This document shows, piece after piece, positions 46,008-56,091 of a DNA stretch of 64,000 nucleotides; the stretch's first letter is position 1, and each line of letters starts with the position of its first letter. Source of the stretch: Saccharobesus litoralis (GTDB taxonomy: Bacteria > Pseudomonadota > Gammaproteobacteria > Enterobacterales > Alteromonadaceae); NCBI RefSeq assembly GCF_003063625.1, contig NZ_CP026604.1, forward strand, positions 3,016,065-3,080,064. Direction: 5' to 3'. Below the pieces are notes generated by a model. The model saw only the letters and a list, made by a program, of their open reading frames with translations. It was not told where the DNA came from and did no database searches. The position numbers and the translations under genes were made by a program.

Positions 46008-49000
46008 ATGATACATAAGCAGGTGACATCCTCCGCCATTGCTCTGGCATTGGCCTCGGTACTAGCCGGATGTAATACATCTAACGAAGAAAGCTTAGCT
46101 AATGTGCCGGGTTCAGAAGTGGTCGACATTCCTTTAGTCTGTCGCGCACCGGATACGATTAAAGTAGACAGCTTTGGTAATCAAATGTTTGATACCGATG
46201 GTGCACTTATGTGTGAAAGGGTTGAGTTGCCTTGTGTTGGTCAAGATTACGATCCTATTAAGCACACTTGTAACTCTAAGGGCCGCCATCCTGACGCGCC
46301 TGATGAAGTTGATGGTGCAAAAACATCCGTCATTGAAAACGAGCTAAACGATGGTTCGAAATACGCAACCATCTTTTTCAAAACGGAAGAGATAACAACT
46401 AAAGATCAAGCTGATGCTGCTGGTATTATTATCCATGCATGGAATAGTGCAGATTGTAATGCTTACGACCCTGACTTTTTTGAAAAAGGCGCGACTCAAG
46501 ATCCTGACAATGATAATTATTGGGCCACGGATTGGGCAACTGGTGTGTTACATAGTGGTTTCGATGATAACTATGGTTTGTATTGGCGCTTTAAGTTATT
46601 AGATGATCATAGTGATTGTGCCAACTTTATTATTCACAAAGGCGATACAAAGTACCCTGACGGCGACATGAAAGCCTATTTGGGCGGTGAAGAAGACACG
46701 CCACGTTTTAATGTCGACCGCATGAGTTATGTGGAAAATGGCATTACTAAAGTCGGCAATGCATCTACTTTTCCATATTATGTGCCAGAAGATGAGCCGA
46801 GTGATGGTATTCGTGTCGCATCAAAAGATAGAGCAATTCATTGGTTCAACGCTGATACCTTGTTGTTTAATACGCAAAGTGATCAGGCGCAAACTATTCG
46901 TTTATATTCGACTACCGCTGTTGCAAAGTTATTTCCGGGTGAAGGCTTTCGTAACATGGATGATTACCTAATTGGTGATTATGTTGAGTTTACCCGTACA
47001 AGTGACAGCTTAGATGCCGACGAATTAGAGCGAGCGAAATATCGCCGTGACTTTGCGCAATTTTCCGTACAATTGAATACGGATGAAAACGCCACTGACG
47101 AGCAAGTTAATCAAGCGAAAACGAGTTACATAAGCCAAGTAAAAGAGTTACTCAAAGGTCGTGTTATGGCGATCCTTTACGATAAAAAGGGTGACCCGTT
47201 TATTAGCTATTTGGTACAAACCGCAGGTGTGTTAGATGATCTTTATACAGGTGAAGAGGATAAAGCGGATACTGTTAAATTAGGCGCAGATTATCACAAT
47301 AACACTATCACGACTTCGGTGTGGGCTCCCACAGCTAGCCAAGTTAAATTAAAACTGTATAACGATAAAAATAGCAGTGGTGAGTACACGGAAATCGCCA
47401 GCAAAGACATGGCGTATAACGATGTATCAGGCATTTGGTCTTATACAGGCGATACTGCCGAGTTAGACAGAAAATTATTTCGTTACGAGGTGAGCGTGTA
47501 TCACCCAATGACAGATAGCTTTGAAGTACACGAAGTGATTGACCCTTACGCGCTAAGTGTCACAACAAATGGCCGCTATGCACGCTTTGTTAACTTAAAC
47601 GATAGCGACTTAAAGCCAGCAGGGTGGGATAATCACACTATTCCAGCCGGTCAAAATCCTGAAGATATTGTGGTTTATGAAGGGCATATTCGTGACTTCT
47701 CGATCCTTGATGACAGTACAGCCGCTGAAAACCGCGGTAAATATTTGGCCTTTACCGAGGTCGATACCGCACCGGTTAATCATCTTAAAAGTTTACAACA
47801 AGCGGGTTTAACTCACTTTCAAGTATTACCAGCTAATGATATTGCTTCAACTAACGAAGATATTAGCCAGCAAGTGAATGTGACTGACACAGTGGCGGAT
47901 TTGTGTGCCGTTAAAGCCGATTTAACCATTTGTAGTGAAGCCAGCGCGACAGCCGTTATTCAAGATGCACTAGCGGCAATGGATCCGGCGAGTAATACGG
48001 TCAATCAAACCTTACAAGCCTTACGCGGTTTGGATGGCTTTAACTGGGGCTACGATCCTTACGCTTACAATGTGCCAGAAGGTGGTTACTCGAGTGATCC
48101 TGAATCAGTCGCACGTATTGTTGAAATGCGTAGCATGGTACAAGCCTTACATGAAGCTGGCCTGCGCGCATCGATAGATGTTGTTTACAACCACACTAGC
48201 GCTTCAGGTTTATGGGATAACTCAGTATTTGATAAAATTGTCCCTGGCTATTACCACAGACTGAATGTCGACACGGGCGCTGTGATTGATAACAGCTGTT
48301 GTCAGGACACCGCGGGCGAAAACGCCATGTTTGCTAAGTTTGTGAAAGACTCTTTAGTCTCTTGGGCTGAACACTACAAGTTTGATGCGTTCCGTTTCGA
48401 TTTAATGAACCTATTACCAAAAGATCTCGTATTAGAAGCACGCGAGGCTGTATTAGCGATTGATGATGATAACTACTTTTATGGTGAAGGTTGGAACTTT
48501 GGCATGATCGCTAACTTTGGCGCGGTAGAAGAGCAAATGGCGGGTACGCAGTTTGGTACTTTCTCTGATCGCCAGCGCGATGCTGTACGCCATGCTGCGT
48601 TATTTAATCAAGGTGGTAACGGCGCTGATGTTGACACTATTCGTGTTGGCTTAGTGGCTAATCTTGAAAATTATACGTTGCAAAATCATCAAGGTAATTT
48701 TGGTCGATTAAGTGCTTTACCTAATGATGATCACGGTTATGCGAAAGATCCTGCAGACATCGTAAATTATGTTGGTAAGCACGATAACGAAACCCTTTGG
48801 GATCAGCTACAACTTGGCTTGCCTGATGATTTAAGTTCAGCTGAACGCGCTCGTATTCACGCGGTTGCAGGTTCATTCCCAATCCTTAGCCAAGGTATTC
48901 CATTTATTCAAATGGGGCAGGATTTACTTCGCTCTAAATCCATGGATCGTAATACCTATGACAGTGGCGATTTACTCAATAAAGTTGATTTTACTAAACA

Positions 49001-50621
49001 AGATCACAACTGGAATATTTCATTCCCGCTGGAATATTCATGTTGGGGTGATGAGTCTGCCGATAATTGTAAAGCGCGTTTACAAGGCTTATTAGCACAG
49101 GATAGCCGTAAAGCACAAAGTGTTGATATTGAATGGGCCAGTGCGGTTTATCAAGATTTCTTAAAAATTCGTAAAAGCTCTAAATTATTCCGCTTAACGT
49201 CTGCTGAGCAAATTATGGACCGCGTTGGTTTTCATAATACAGGTTCCAGCCAGACTCACGGGGTGATCGTGATGAGTTTAGATGATGGCGCGGGTTGTAA
49301 AAATGGCACTAAAGATTATGCCGGTAATTGTGATGTCACAACTGATTTACGTGCGGATTTAGACCCTAACTACGATGGCTTAATTGTGGTGTTCAATGGT
49401 ACAGCCACAGAACAAACAATGGTGGTACCGACTGCGTTAGGCTTTGCGTTACATGACGTGCAAGCTAACTCTGACGACTCAGTGGTTGCTAGCGCAAGCG
49501 TGAGCGAAGTAGACGGCAATGGTCAGTTTACTGTGCCAGCTTATACCACTGCGGTATTTGCTAAAAAGCAAGACGGCGCACAAGGTGCAGGTATTAATAT
49601 TTATGCCACAGTGGGTGAACCCGATATTCCACCTTATGACGCAACCACCATTTACCTACGCGGTGATATGAATGAGTGGAGTGAAAACAATGCTTTTGAA
49701 TATAAAGGAGCGGGTATTTACGAGACTGTCGTTGAACTAGCTGCACAAGACTATAGCTTTAAAGTAGCAGATGCCAATTGGAGCTACCCTAACATAGGTG
49801 GCGGTGTGAATGTGGCGTTGAATACCGCGACTACATTGGGTGCGAATGGCGATGACTTGTCAGTGACAATTTCTAAAGCTGATAAATACAAATTTGTGCT
49901 AAACGCTAAGAACCCTAATGCACCTATATTGACTATAGAGTCGAGTATTGAACAACCCGCGTACGGCGCAACACCAGTCTATATTCGTGGAGGCATGAAT
50001 GGTTGGGGGGCGGCAGATCCTATGTTGTTTGTTGGTAACGCAACCTATGTGATCCGTTATCAATTAGCAGCAGGCGACCACAGTTTTAAATTTGCCTCTG
50101 AAGATTGGAGTGCGGTGAATTTTGGCGCAGGTAGCACAACCAATACGACAGTTGATTCACCACTAACCTTAGATGGCGGAAGTGATGCGACGATTAGCAT
50201 AGCGCAAGATGGTATGTATACTTTTAGTATTAATGCATCTAACGCCAGCGCACCAATTGTAACCGTCAGCCGCGATGAACAGCCGTATTTAGGTGGTGCC
50301 GTATATTTACGTGGCTATCAAAACAATTGGGACAATACGACGCCAGCCAACCAATTTACCTATTATGGTAACGGATATTATGCAATTACCATGGCGCACA
50401 CCGGTGATACGCAATTTAAAATAGCCTCTGAAGGTTGGTCGCCAGTTAATTTTGGTGGCTCAGGCTTAGCGTTACATGAACCGCTAACGCTTGAGCATAA
50501 TGCAGGCGATATCGCCTTAACGGGATTAGATGCAACCAATGTGCAGTTCATTCTCAAAGTGAATGATGAAGCAACACAAGATGCGACGATTACCGTTATT
50601 GATTTAGCCAATTATCAATAG
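46008..50621 (+). CDS. Pullulanase lipoprotein (GH13) with repeated C-terminal modules
   Basis: The protein has 1537 residues. The signal ends in SVLAGC, a lipobox with Cys at 22, so it is a surface or periplasmic lipoprotein. Residues from about 110 contain a pullulanase-associated (PUD/CBM41-like) domain (ATIFFKTEEITTKDQADAAG), then a CBM48-like region, then the catalytic barrel with SIDVVYNHTSASG, the nucleophile in FDAFRFDLMNLLP, the acid/base in YFYGEGWNFG and the third Asp in YVGKHDNETLWDQ. It should cleave alpha-1,6 branches of starch, glycogen or pullulan. The C-terminal 330 residues hold three similar beta modules (YLRGDMNEWS, YIRGGMNGWG, YLRGYQNNWD), likely carbohydrate-binding. It is divergent from the TonB receptor. 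Confidence 0.92.
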   Translation: MIHKQVTSSAIALALASVLAGCNTSNEESLANVPGSEVVDIPLVCRAPDTIKVDSFGNQMFDTDGALMCERVELPCVGQDYDPIKHTCNSKGRHPDAPDEVDGAKTSVIENELNDGSKYATIFFKTEEITTKDQADAAGIIIHAWNSADCNAYDPDFFEKGATQDPDNDNYWATDWATGVLHSGFDDNYGLYWRFKLLDDHSDCANFIIHKGDTKYPDGDMKAYLGGEEDTPRFNVDRMSYVENGITKVGNASTFPYYVPEDEPSDGIRVASKDRAIHWFNADTLLFNTQSDQAQTIRLYSTTAVAKLFPGEGFRNMDDYLIGDYVEFTRTSDSLDADELERAKYRRDFAQFSVQLNTDENATDEQVNQAKTSYISQVKELLKGRVMAILYDKKGDPFISYLVQTAGVLDDLYTGEEDKADTVKLGADYHNNTITTSVWAPTASQVKLKLYNDKNSSGEYTEIASKDMAYNDVSGIWSYTGDTAELDRKLFRYEVSVYHPMTDSFEVHEVIDPYALSVTTNGRYARFVNLNDSDLKPAGWDNHTIPAGQNPEDIVVYEGHIRDFSILDDSTAAENRGKYLAFTEVDTAPVNHLKSLQQAGLTHFQVLPANDIASTNEDISQQVNVTDTVADLCAVKADLTICSEASATAVIQDALAAMDPASNTVNQTLQALRGLDGFNWGYDPYAYNVPEGGYSSDPESVARIVEMRSMVQALHEAGLRASIDVVYNHTSASGLWDNSVFDKIVPGYYHRLNVDTGAVIDNSCCQDTAGENAMFAKFVKDSLVSWAEHYKFDAFRFDLMNLLPKDLVLEAREAVLAIDDDNYFYGEGWNFGMIANFGAVEEQMAGTQFGTFSDRQRDAVRHAALFNQGGNGADVDTIRVGLVANLENYTLQNHQGNFGRLSALPNDDHGYAKDPADIVNYVGKHDNETLWDQLQLGLPDDLSSAERARIHAVAGSFPILSQGIPFIQMGQDLLRSKSMDRNTYDSGDLLNKVDFTKQDHNWNISFPLEYSCWGDESADNCKARLQGLLAQDSRKAQSVDIEWASAVYQDFLKIRKSSKLFRLTSAEQIMDRVGFHNTGSSQTHGVIVMSLDDGAGCKNGTKDYAGNCDVTTDLRADLDPNYDGLIVVFNGTATEQTMVVPTALGFALHDVQANSDDSVVASASVSEVDGNGQFTVPAYTTAVFAKKQDGAQGAGINIYATVGEPDIPPYDATTIYLRGDMNEWSENNAFEYKGAGIYETVVELAAQDYSFKVADANWSYPNIGGGVNVALNTATTLGANGDDLSVTISKADKYKFVLNAKNPNAPILTIESSIEQPAYGATPVYIRGGMNGWGAADPMLFVGNATYVIRYQLAAGDHSFKFASEDWSAVNFGAGSTTNTTVDSPLTLDGGSDATISIAQDGMYTFSINASNASAPIVTVSRDEQPYLGGAVYLRGYQNNWDNTTPANQFTYYGNGYYAITMAHTGDTQFKIASEGWSPVNFGGSGLALHEPLTLEHNAGDIALTGLDATNVQFILKVNDEATQDATITVIDLANYQ

Positions 50622-50657
50622 TGTAACCTTTTCAAGCAACAACACATCCCAGTGTGT

Positions 50658-50681
50658 AAGCAGCCTTCGGGCTGCTTTTTC
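50658..50681 (+). terminator. Terminator of the pullulanase gene
   Basis: AAGCAGCC and GGCTGCTT form an eight-base stem closed by a TTCG tetraloop, followed by T residues, 37 bases after the stop codon. Confidence 0.92.
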
Positions 50682-50717
50682 TTTTTTTAACTAACCATTT
50701 TAAAGTATCAAGCTTTT

Positions 50718-50830
50718 TGTGGGTGAGTGTGGGTGAGCATTTATGCCAATGCCATTAAGTTAACGACTTTGGCATTTATGCTTGCAGAGCCTGCCAACTT
50801 TCAGTCTAAAAGAGTAAATCTTAAGTACCT
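50718..50830. repeat. GAGCATTTATG-family repeat
   Basis: GTGGGTGAGCATTTATGCC, then TTTGGCATTTATGCTTGC and AAATCTTAAGTACC-type sequence, matches 14954-15090 and 30801-30890. Confidence 0.75.
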
Positions 50831-50924
50831 GCTATCAATGTTGCCACTAGAAGTAGTCGGTTGTAAGTCAAGTTTTGCCAATAAACCTCATTTATGTGCA
50901 ATTTATAAATGGTTAGAGCCTAGT

Positions 50925-50980
50925 AAAGCCAAAATTCGGCGATACTAGAACTTGGTAAAGGCTTAGAGTATGTAACACAT
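50925..50980 (+). repeat. Duplicated fragment of the helicase gene
   Basis: This stretch matches 55835-55890 near the 3' end of the helicase gene: an exact 18-base run (AAAGCCAAAATTCGGCGA) and an exact 23-base run ending GCTTAGAGTATGTAAC, with changes between. It forms an imperfect 56-base direct repeat around hipBA and most of the helicase gene. Its reading frame is not maintained. Confidence 0.85.
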
Positions 50981-50983
50981 GTT

Positions 50984-51039
50984 ATGATTATCTATAATTG
51001 CATATTAAATGTTTAATTTGATATGCAACAGGTAATCAT
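50984..51039. promoter_or_regulatory. Nested palindrome upstream of hipB, probable autoregulatory operator
   Basis: ATGATTA (50984-50990) pairs with TAATCAT (51033-51039), and TTGCATAT (50998-51005) with ATATGCAA (51021-51028). HipB-type antitoxins repress their own operon from such palindromes. The distance to the hipB ATG is 88 bases, so a promoter may overlap. Confidence 0.55.
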
Positions 51040-51127
51040 AATTGTGCTGTTTTGGTTGAGGTGATATGTTTATACATATAGTTTTAATTGGGTTATGTAT
51101 TAAAATGTATCAACATGAGCTATCAAT

Positions 51128-51439
51128 ATGAGCTATGTAACAGAGCAGATATTACAAGACATTCGAGAAGCTCGGGTACGTAAGGGCTTTAGTCAGAGAG
51201 AGCTCAGCGCGCGTTCGGGGGTTCCGCAAAGCCATATTTCGAAAATCGAGTCTGGCGGTGTTGATTTAAGAATTTCCAGTTTAATCGCGCTTGCTCGAGT
51301 ACTTGATCTAGAGTTATTGGTCGCCCCTAAAAAGTCTGTTCCTGCCATCAAGTCAATCATTCGAAGCAGCCAAGGGATTAGTCATGTAAGTGAGCAAATG
51401 TTGCCGGCATATCAGTTAGATGGAGATGATGATGCCTAA
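51128..51439 (+). CDS. hipB: HipB-like antitoxin/repressor (XRE family)
   Basis: The protein has 103 residues. A helix-turn-helix of the XRE type spans about 10-65 (LQDIREARVRKGFSQRELSARSGVPQSHISKIESGG), followed by RISSLIALARVLDLELLVAPKK, typical of HipB. The C-terminal tail ends GDDDA. It overlaps hipA by eight bases and should bind it and repress the operon through the upstream palindromes. A short AGCTATCAATATGAGCTAT duplication lies just before the ATG. Confidence 0.88.
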   Translation: MSYVTEQILQDIREARVRKGFSQRELSARSGVPQSHISKIESGGVDLRISSLIALARVLDLELLVAPKKSVPAIKSIIRSSQGISHVSEQMLPAYQLDGDDDA

Positions 51440-52646
51440 TCATGTCTCTACGTTAAACGTTTTGCTCTATGGGGAACCCATCGCAACGATCACCAACGTA
51501 GGTAATGACAGAACGTTATTTGCCTTTACGGATCCATATATTAACGACGGATCACGGCCCGTATTAGGGCTTGGCTTTAAAGATGCGCTAGGTGGATTGC
51601 TGACTAACTTTAAACCTACCCAAACCAAGTTAACCCCATTTTTCTCCAACCTTTTGCCTGAAGAAACTATGCGCAATTACCTTGCTGAGCGTGCTGGTGT
51701 GAACCCAGAGCGAGAGTTTTTTTTATTGTGGGTGCTAGGACAGGATTTACCTGGCGCTATCATGGTTGAATCGGCCGATGGGGAAGCGTTGCCAACTAAT
51801 ATACATCAAGGCATTGATGATGATACAAACGTAGATGCGCCAATGCGCTTTTCATTGGCGGGTGTACAATTGAAGTTTTCAGCAGTACAACAGGCGAACG
51901 GTGGTTTAACCATCCCTGCTACGGGTCAAGGAGGGGCTTGGATAGTGAAATTGCCATCGTCTCGATTTGATGCTGTGCCCGAAAATGAATATTCGATGAT
52001 GGAATTGGCTCGAATGTTGGGAATGGATGTGCCAGAAACTCAGCTACTTTCTATTGACCAGATTACTAACATTCCACAAGGTATTGGCAAATATGGTACT
52101 AGCGCTTTTGCTATCAAGCGGTTTGACCGTGTTGATGGTCAAGCTGTACACATTGAAGACTTTGCACAAGTGTTTGGGGTTTATCCTCAAGATAAATATA
52201 AAAAAGCCAGTATGCGCAATATTGCTCAGGTTATCGGTATTGAAGGTCAAGACGAGGACATTGCCGAATTTACCCGCAGATTAGTGTTCAATACCCTAAT
52301 TGGTAATGCGGATATGCATTTGAAGAATTGGTCTGTAATCTACAAAGACAAGTACACCGCATCGATAGCGCCGGCTTATGACCTTGTTTCGACCATTCCC
52401 TATATTCCAGATGATAGTGCATCGCTAAAGGTTAGCCGCAGTAAAAAATTCAGTGATTTCACGCTAGATGAATTATCACACCTAGCCGCTAAAGCCATGT
52501 TGCCAGAAAAATTGGTATTGGATACAGCCAAGCAAACTGTAGCTGACTTCTACGAAGTTTGGGCTAAAGAAAAAGCACATTTATCACTTACCAAGTCGAT
52601 GATTAAAGCTATCGATACCCACTTGCTAAGCATACCGCTACGTTAA
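51432..52646 (+). CDS. hipA: HipA-family serine/threonine kinase toxin
   Basis: From the ATG at 51432 (GGAG six bases upstream; four earlier in-frame Met codons are possible) the protein has 404 residues. The N-terminal HipA domain contains YGEPIATITN and FFSNLLPEETMRNYLAER. FSLAGVQLKFSAV is the G-loop with a Ser that can be autophosphorylated. The catalytic segment NTLIGNADMHLKNWSVI and the APAYDLVST metal motif are intact. HipA kinases inactivate targets such as glutamyl-tRNA synthetase and cause dormancy; the target here is unknown. It forms a toxin-antitoxin pair with hipB. Confidence 0.9.
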   Translation: MPNHVSTLNVLLYGEPIATITNVGNDRTLFAFTDPYINDGSRPVLGLGFKDALGGLLTNFKPTQTKLTPFFSNLLPEETMRNYLAERAGVNPEREFFLLWVLGQDLPGAIMVESADGEALPTNIHQGIDDDTNVDAPMRFSLAGVQLKFSAVQQANGGLTIPATGQGGAWIVKLPSSRFDAVPENEYSMMELARMLGMDVPETQLLSIDQITNIPQGIGKYGTSAFAIKRFDRVDGQAVHIEDFAQVFGVYPQDKYKKASMRNIAQVIGIEGQDEDIAEFTRRLVFNTLIGNADMHLKNWSVIYKDKYTASIAPAYDLVSTIPYIPDDSASLKVSRSKKFSDFTLDELSHLAAKAMLPEKLVLDTAKQTVADFYEVWAKEKAHLSLTKSMIKAIDTHLLSIPLR

Positions 52647-52962
52647 ATTGGCCGCCATTTCGGTATTTTTAAGTATTAACAAACTCTGAATTAGGTAGGT
52701 CGGAAATCGTAACCTTCTTTGACTATATGTAAATTTTATAAATGCGCAGACTTCTGCTTGACCGGTGCTGTTTACAGGTTGATTAACAAATCTATTAATT
52801 GAGTGAGCGTTTATCTAACAACACTGCTAATGCAAATAAGGCAATCAATATAATCAGCTTGCTCAATTATAAGTGGTTGTTAATATACGCTAAAGGAAGA
52901 AGCAGCTACGAAAGCTTCGCAGGACCTCCATCAAACTATTATCTCCAAAATAACAGGCACTC
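52647..52962. other. Spacer between hipA and the helicase gene, nothing recognised
   Basis: AT-rich sequence with no reading frame, repeat of the known families or clear terminator. The promoter of the helicase gene is expected here. Confidence 0.4.
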
Positions 52963-55900
52963 ATGCAACAAATAGGAATATATGAGCAGCTAATAACGCA
53001 GCTTATTGCCAGCCGAATTGACCGAGAACGATTCTATATAGGCGATCGACAGTTAAATAGTAACGAAGCATCCATTTGGTTATCGCGTTTTCTATCACAT
53101 ATTTTGGAATATGCTATCGAGTCAGTCCCTGTGGGTGAAGATCGTCTTCAACAGCAAATTACCCTGTCTAACCAATTGTTACTCTGGCTGAAAGATCAAA
53201 TCAAAGACAACGATTTCATTCAAGATAACTTACTTAGTAGCCAAGGCAAAATTCTGACAGCTTTGTATGAACTGGAAAACCCTGTAGCGGCTAATTTAAA
53301 AAACTATGTTAGTGAAATATTTCCTTTAACGGGGCTAACTCAAAGCGAACTATTTTGTGGTAGTAATGCCGGACTTTCGCTTGAATCTGAGCTTAAACGA
53401 GAAATTTTATCTGCGGATAAAATCTATTGGTTGGTGTCATTTATTAAATGGGCGGGAATTCGGATTTTTCGTAATGAACTTGAAAAATTTACCTCCAATG
53501 GACGCGAGCTGAGAATAATTACTACCTCATATATGGGAGCTACAGATGCTAAAGCGGTAGAATTTTTAGCGTCATTGCCAAATACTGAAGTTAAACTCAG
53601 TTACAACACCAAACGTGAGCGCTTGCATGCTAAAAGCTACTTGTTTTTGCGCAATACCGGCTTTCATACGGGGTATATTGGTTCTTCTAATTTATCGCAT
53701 TCTGCGTTGACTAATGGCTTGGAATGGAATTTAAAAATAACTTCGCAAGAAATCCCTCACATCATTACTCGCTCAATTAATACGTTTGAGAGCTATTGGA
53801 ACTCTAACGAATTTGAATTATTCGATGGCAAAGCAGATGCGAAACACAAGTTAACTACAGCATTAAAGCAAGCTCGAATGGGGGATAATATAGATGAACC
53901 CTCGGTACATTATTTTGAGATCAAACCATTTACTCACCAACAAGAAATTCTAGAGCAACTAGAAGTTGAGCGGTCGTTACATAAACGATTTAAAAATTTA
54001 GTTGTCGCTGCTACGGGAACCGGTAAAACGCTAATATCAGCGTTTGATTTTGCGCGTTTCTTAAAACAAAAGCCGAATGCTAAATTTTTATTTGTCGCGC
54101 ATCGCGAAGAGATTTTAAAGCAAGCTAGATTGGCTTATCGCGGCGTGCTAAAAAGTGAAAATTTTGGTGAGTTGTGGGTAGGCAATCACAAACCTGAGCG
54201 TTATGAACAATTGTTTGCCTCCGTACAAACTCTTAATAGCCAGTTATCAGGATTAAGTTTAACCGCAGACTATTATGATTATATTGTCATAGATGAAGTA
54301 CATCACGTAGCAGCTAGTTCTTACCGAAGTATCTTAGCTCGATTTAAACCACAGATTTTACTTGGTTTAACGGCCACGCCAGAAAGGCTTGATGGGGCGA
54401 ATATTCTCGATGATTTTTGTGGTGTTATCGCGGCGGAAATACGATTACCTGAAGCGATTAATCGTCGGCATTTATGCCCGTTTCAATATTTTGGCGTCGA
54501 TGATGATACCGACCTGCGCAATATTAGTTGGAGTCGAGGTCGTTACGATATTGCACAGTTGACGAATCTTTACACTCATAACCAGCAACGAGTAGAAAAA
54601 ATATATCAAACCCTAGATGAACTTATTACTTCAATTAGTCGCATGAGAGCGTTGGCTTTTTGCGTTAGCCAAGAGCACGCAGAGTACATGTGCCACAATT
54701 TTATACTCAAGGGTATTAAGTGTGATTATCTCACGAGTGACAATAGACAAGATCGAGCGCAAAAGCAGCAAGCGCTGCGCAGTGGCGAAATAAACATTTT
54801 GTTTGTTGTTGATATTTTTAATGAAGGTGTGGATATACCAGAGGTCGACACTCTATTGTTTTTGCGGCCAACAGAAAGCTTAACTATTTTTTTGCAGCAA
54901 TTGGGACGGGGTTTGCGTTTAGCTGATGACAAAGAAGTGTGTACCGTATTGGATTTTGTTGGCAACGCGAATGCAGATTATGATTTTGCGCATAAGTTTC
55001 GTGCGCTAGTGGGTAAAACTGATGGTTCTATTAGTGATGAAATAAAAAATGGATTTCCACATGCACCGCTAGGTTGTCGAATTGAGTTGTCAAAACAAAC
55101 TCAAGACGTAGTGCTGCGAAATATCAGAAATGCAACACTGAGCAAGCAAAGGTTAATCGGTTTAGCTCGCTCGTTTTCGCGAGATTCAACACTGGAATTT
55201 AACCTAGCCAACTTTATTAAGGTATACCCACAAGTTGAAGTAGAAGCCTTGTATAAAAGGTTTAGTTGGACCGAGCTTTGTGTAGAAGCGGGTTTGTTAA
55301 ACGAAACTAATCCTGAGCTTACTCGTAATTTTGCTCGAATGGTAAAGACAAGGTTGTTAGTGAGCGATGATCATAAGTACTTAAGTAGTTTACATAACTT
55401 CGCTACCAAAGGTTTGATTGCTTCTGAACCTTTTCAATTAATGCTGCATTATGATTTTTGGCAGCAGTCGGGTGAAAAGCTTGGTTTTAAAAATATAAAC
55501 GACAGTTTAGGCAGACTTGAACACTCGTGGTTAAAAGCAGAATTAGCGAGCCTAACAGCTGTACTTATCGATCGTATTCATCACAAACAGGAAAACATGC
55601 CGTTGATGGGGGAACATCCAATTAAGCTGCATGCGCGTTACGCTCGTGAGCAAATATTAGTTGGTTTCGGCGCAACAACCTTTGAGAAACAACCAAACTC
55701 GATGGAAGGGATTTATAACATCAAACAACACAACATTGAGTTGATGTTTGTTACCTTAAATAAAAACGATAAGCAGTTTTCGCCAACCACTATGTATCAT
55801 GACTACGCTATCAATGCAGATTTGTTCCACTGGCAAAGCCAAAATTCGGCGAGACCCGATCTCGGTAAAGGCTTAGAGTATGTAACGCACAAAGAAAGAG

Positions 55901-56091
55901 GCAAAAGGCTTTTCCTTTTTGTTCGAGAGCACACTTACGATGAGCACAGGAGAACTATGGGCTTTGTGAATTTTGGTGAAGTGGAGTATGTATCGCACTC
56001 AGGGAGCCAGCCTATGAACATAACTTGGAAGTTGCGAAATACAATGCCAGCATTTATGTGGAAACAAGCCGCAAAATTAGCAATGGCGTAA
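52963..56091 (+). CDS. PLD-domain superfamily II helicase with DUF3427-like C-terminus
   Basis: The protein has 1042 residues. Residues about 130-290 form a phospholipase-D-like nuclease module with one HxK motif, HAKSYLF at 222-228, and SSNLS at 241-245. The helicase core follows: Walker A AATGTGKT at 349-356, DEVH at 444-447, TATPERLDG at 470-478, and motif VI QQLGRGLRL near 650. The C-terminal region (from about 850) resembles DUF3427, with HWQSQNSARPDLGKGLEYVTH. Such proteins are common in defence islands with restriction or other systems, so nuclease-helicase defence against foreign DNA is plausible but unproved. It sits with hipBA and an AAA-DUF4143 gene. A 56-base piece of this gene is duplicated 4.9 kb upstream. 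Confidence 0.85.
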   Translation: MQQIGIYEQLITQLIASRIDRERFYIGDRQLNSNEASIWLSRFLSHILEYAIESVPVGEDRLQQQITLSNQLLLWLKDQIKDNDFIQDNLLSSQGKILTALYELENPVAANLKNYVSEIFPLTGLTQSELFCGSNAGLSLESELKREILSADKIYWLVSFIKWAGIRIFRNELEKFTSNGRELRIITTSYMGATDAKAVEFLASLPNTEVKLSYNTKRERLHAKSYLFLRNTGFHTGYIGSSNLSHSALTNGLEWNLKITSQEIPHIITRSINTFESYWNSNEFELFDGKADAKHKLTTALKQARMGDNIDEPSVHYFEIKPFTHQQEILEQLEVERSLHKRFKNLVVAATGTGKTLISAFDFARFLKQKPNAKFLFVAHREEILKQARLAYRGVLKSENFGELWVGNHKPERYEQLFASVQTLNSQLSGLSLTADYYDYIVIDEVHHVAASSYRSILARFKPQILLGLTATPERLDGANILDDFCGVIAAEIRLPEAINRRHLCPFQYFGVDDDTDLRNISWSRGRYDIAQLTNLYTHNQQRVEKIYQTLDELITSISRMRALAFCVSQEHAEYMCHNFILKGIKCDYLTSDNRQDRAQKQQALRSGEINILFVVDIFNEGVDIPEVDTLLFLRPTESLTIFLQQLGRGLRLADDKEVCTVLDFVGNANADYDFAHKFRALVGKTDGSISDEIKNGFPHAPLGCRIELSKQTQDVVLRNIRNATLSKQRLIGLARSFSRDSTLEFNLANFIKVYPQVEVEALYKRFSWTELCVEAGLLNETNPELTRNFARMVKTRLLVSDDHKYLSSLHNFATKGLIASEPFQLMLHYDFWQQSGEKLGFKNINDSLGRLEHSWLKAELASLTAVLIDRIHHKQENMPLMGEHPIKLHARYAREQILVGFGATTFEKQPNSMEGIYNIKQHNIELMFVTLNKNDKQFSPTTMYHDYAINADLFHWQSQNSARPDLGKGLEYVTHKERGKRLFLFVREHTYDEHRRTMGFVNFGEVEYVSHSGSQPMNITWKLRNTMPAFMWKQAAKLAMA

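Noticed and set aside
50727-50948. A 73-residue frame upstream of hipB
   Set aside because: It runs through the GAGCATTTATG repeat and the duplicated helicase fragment and has no coding character.
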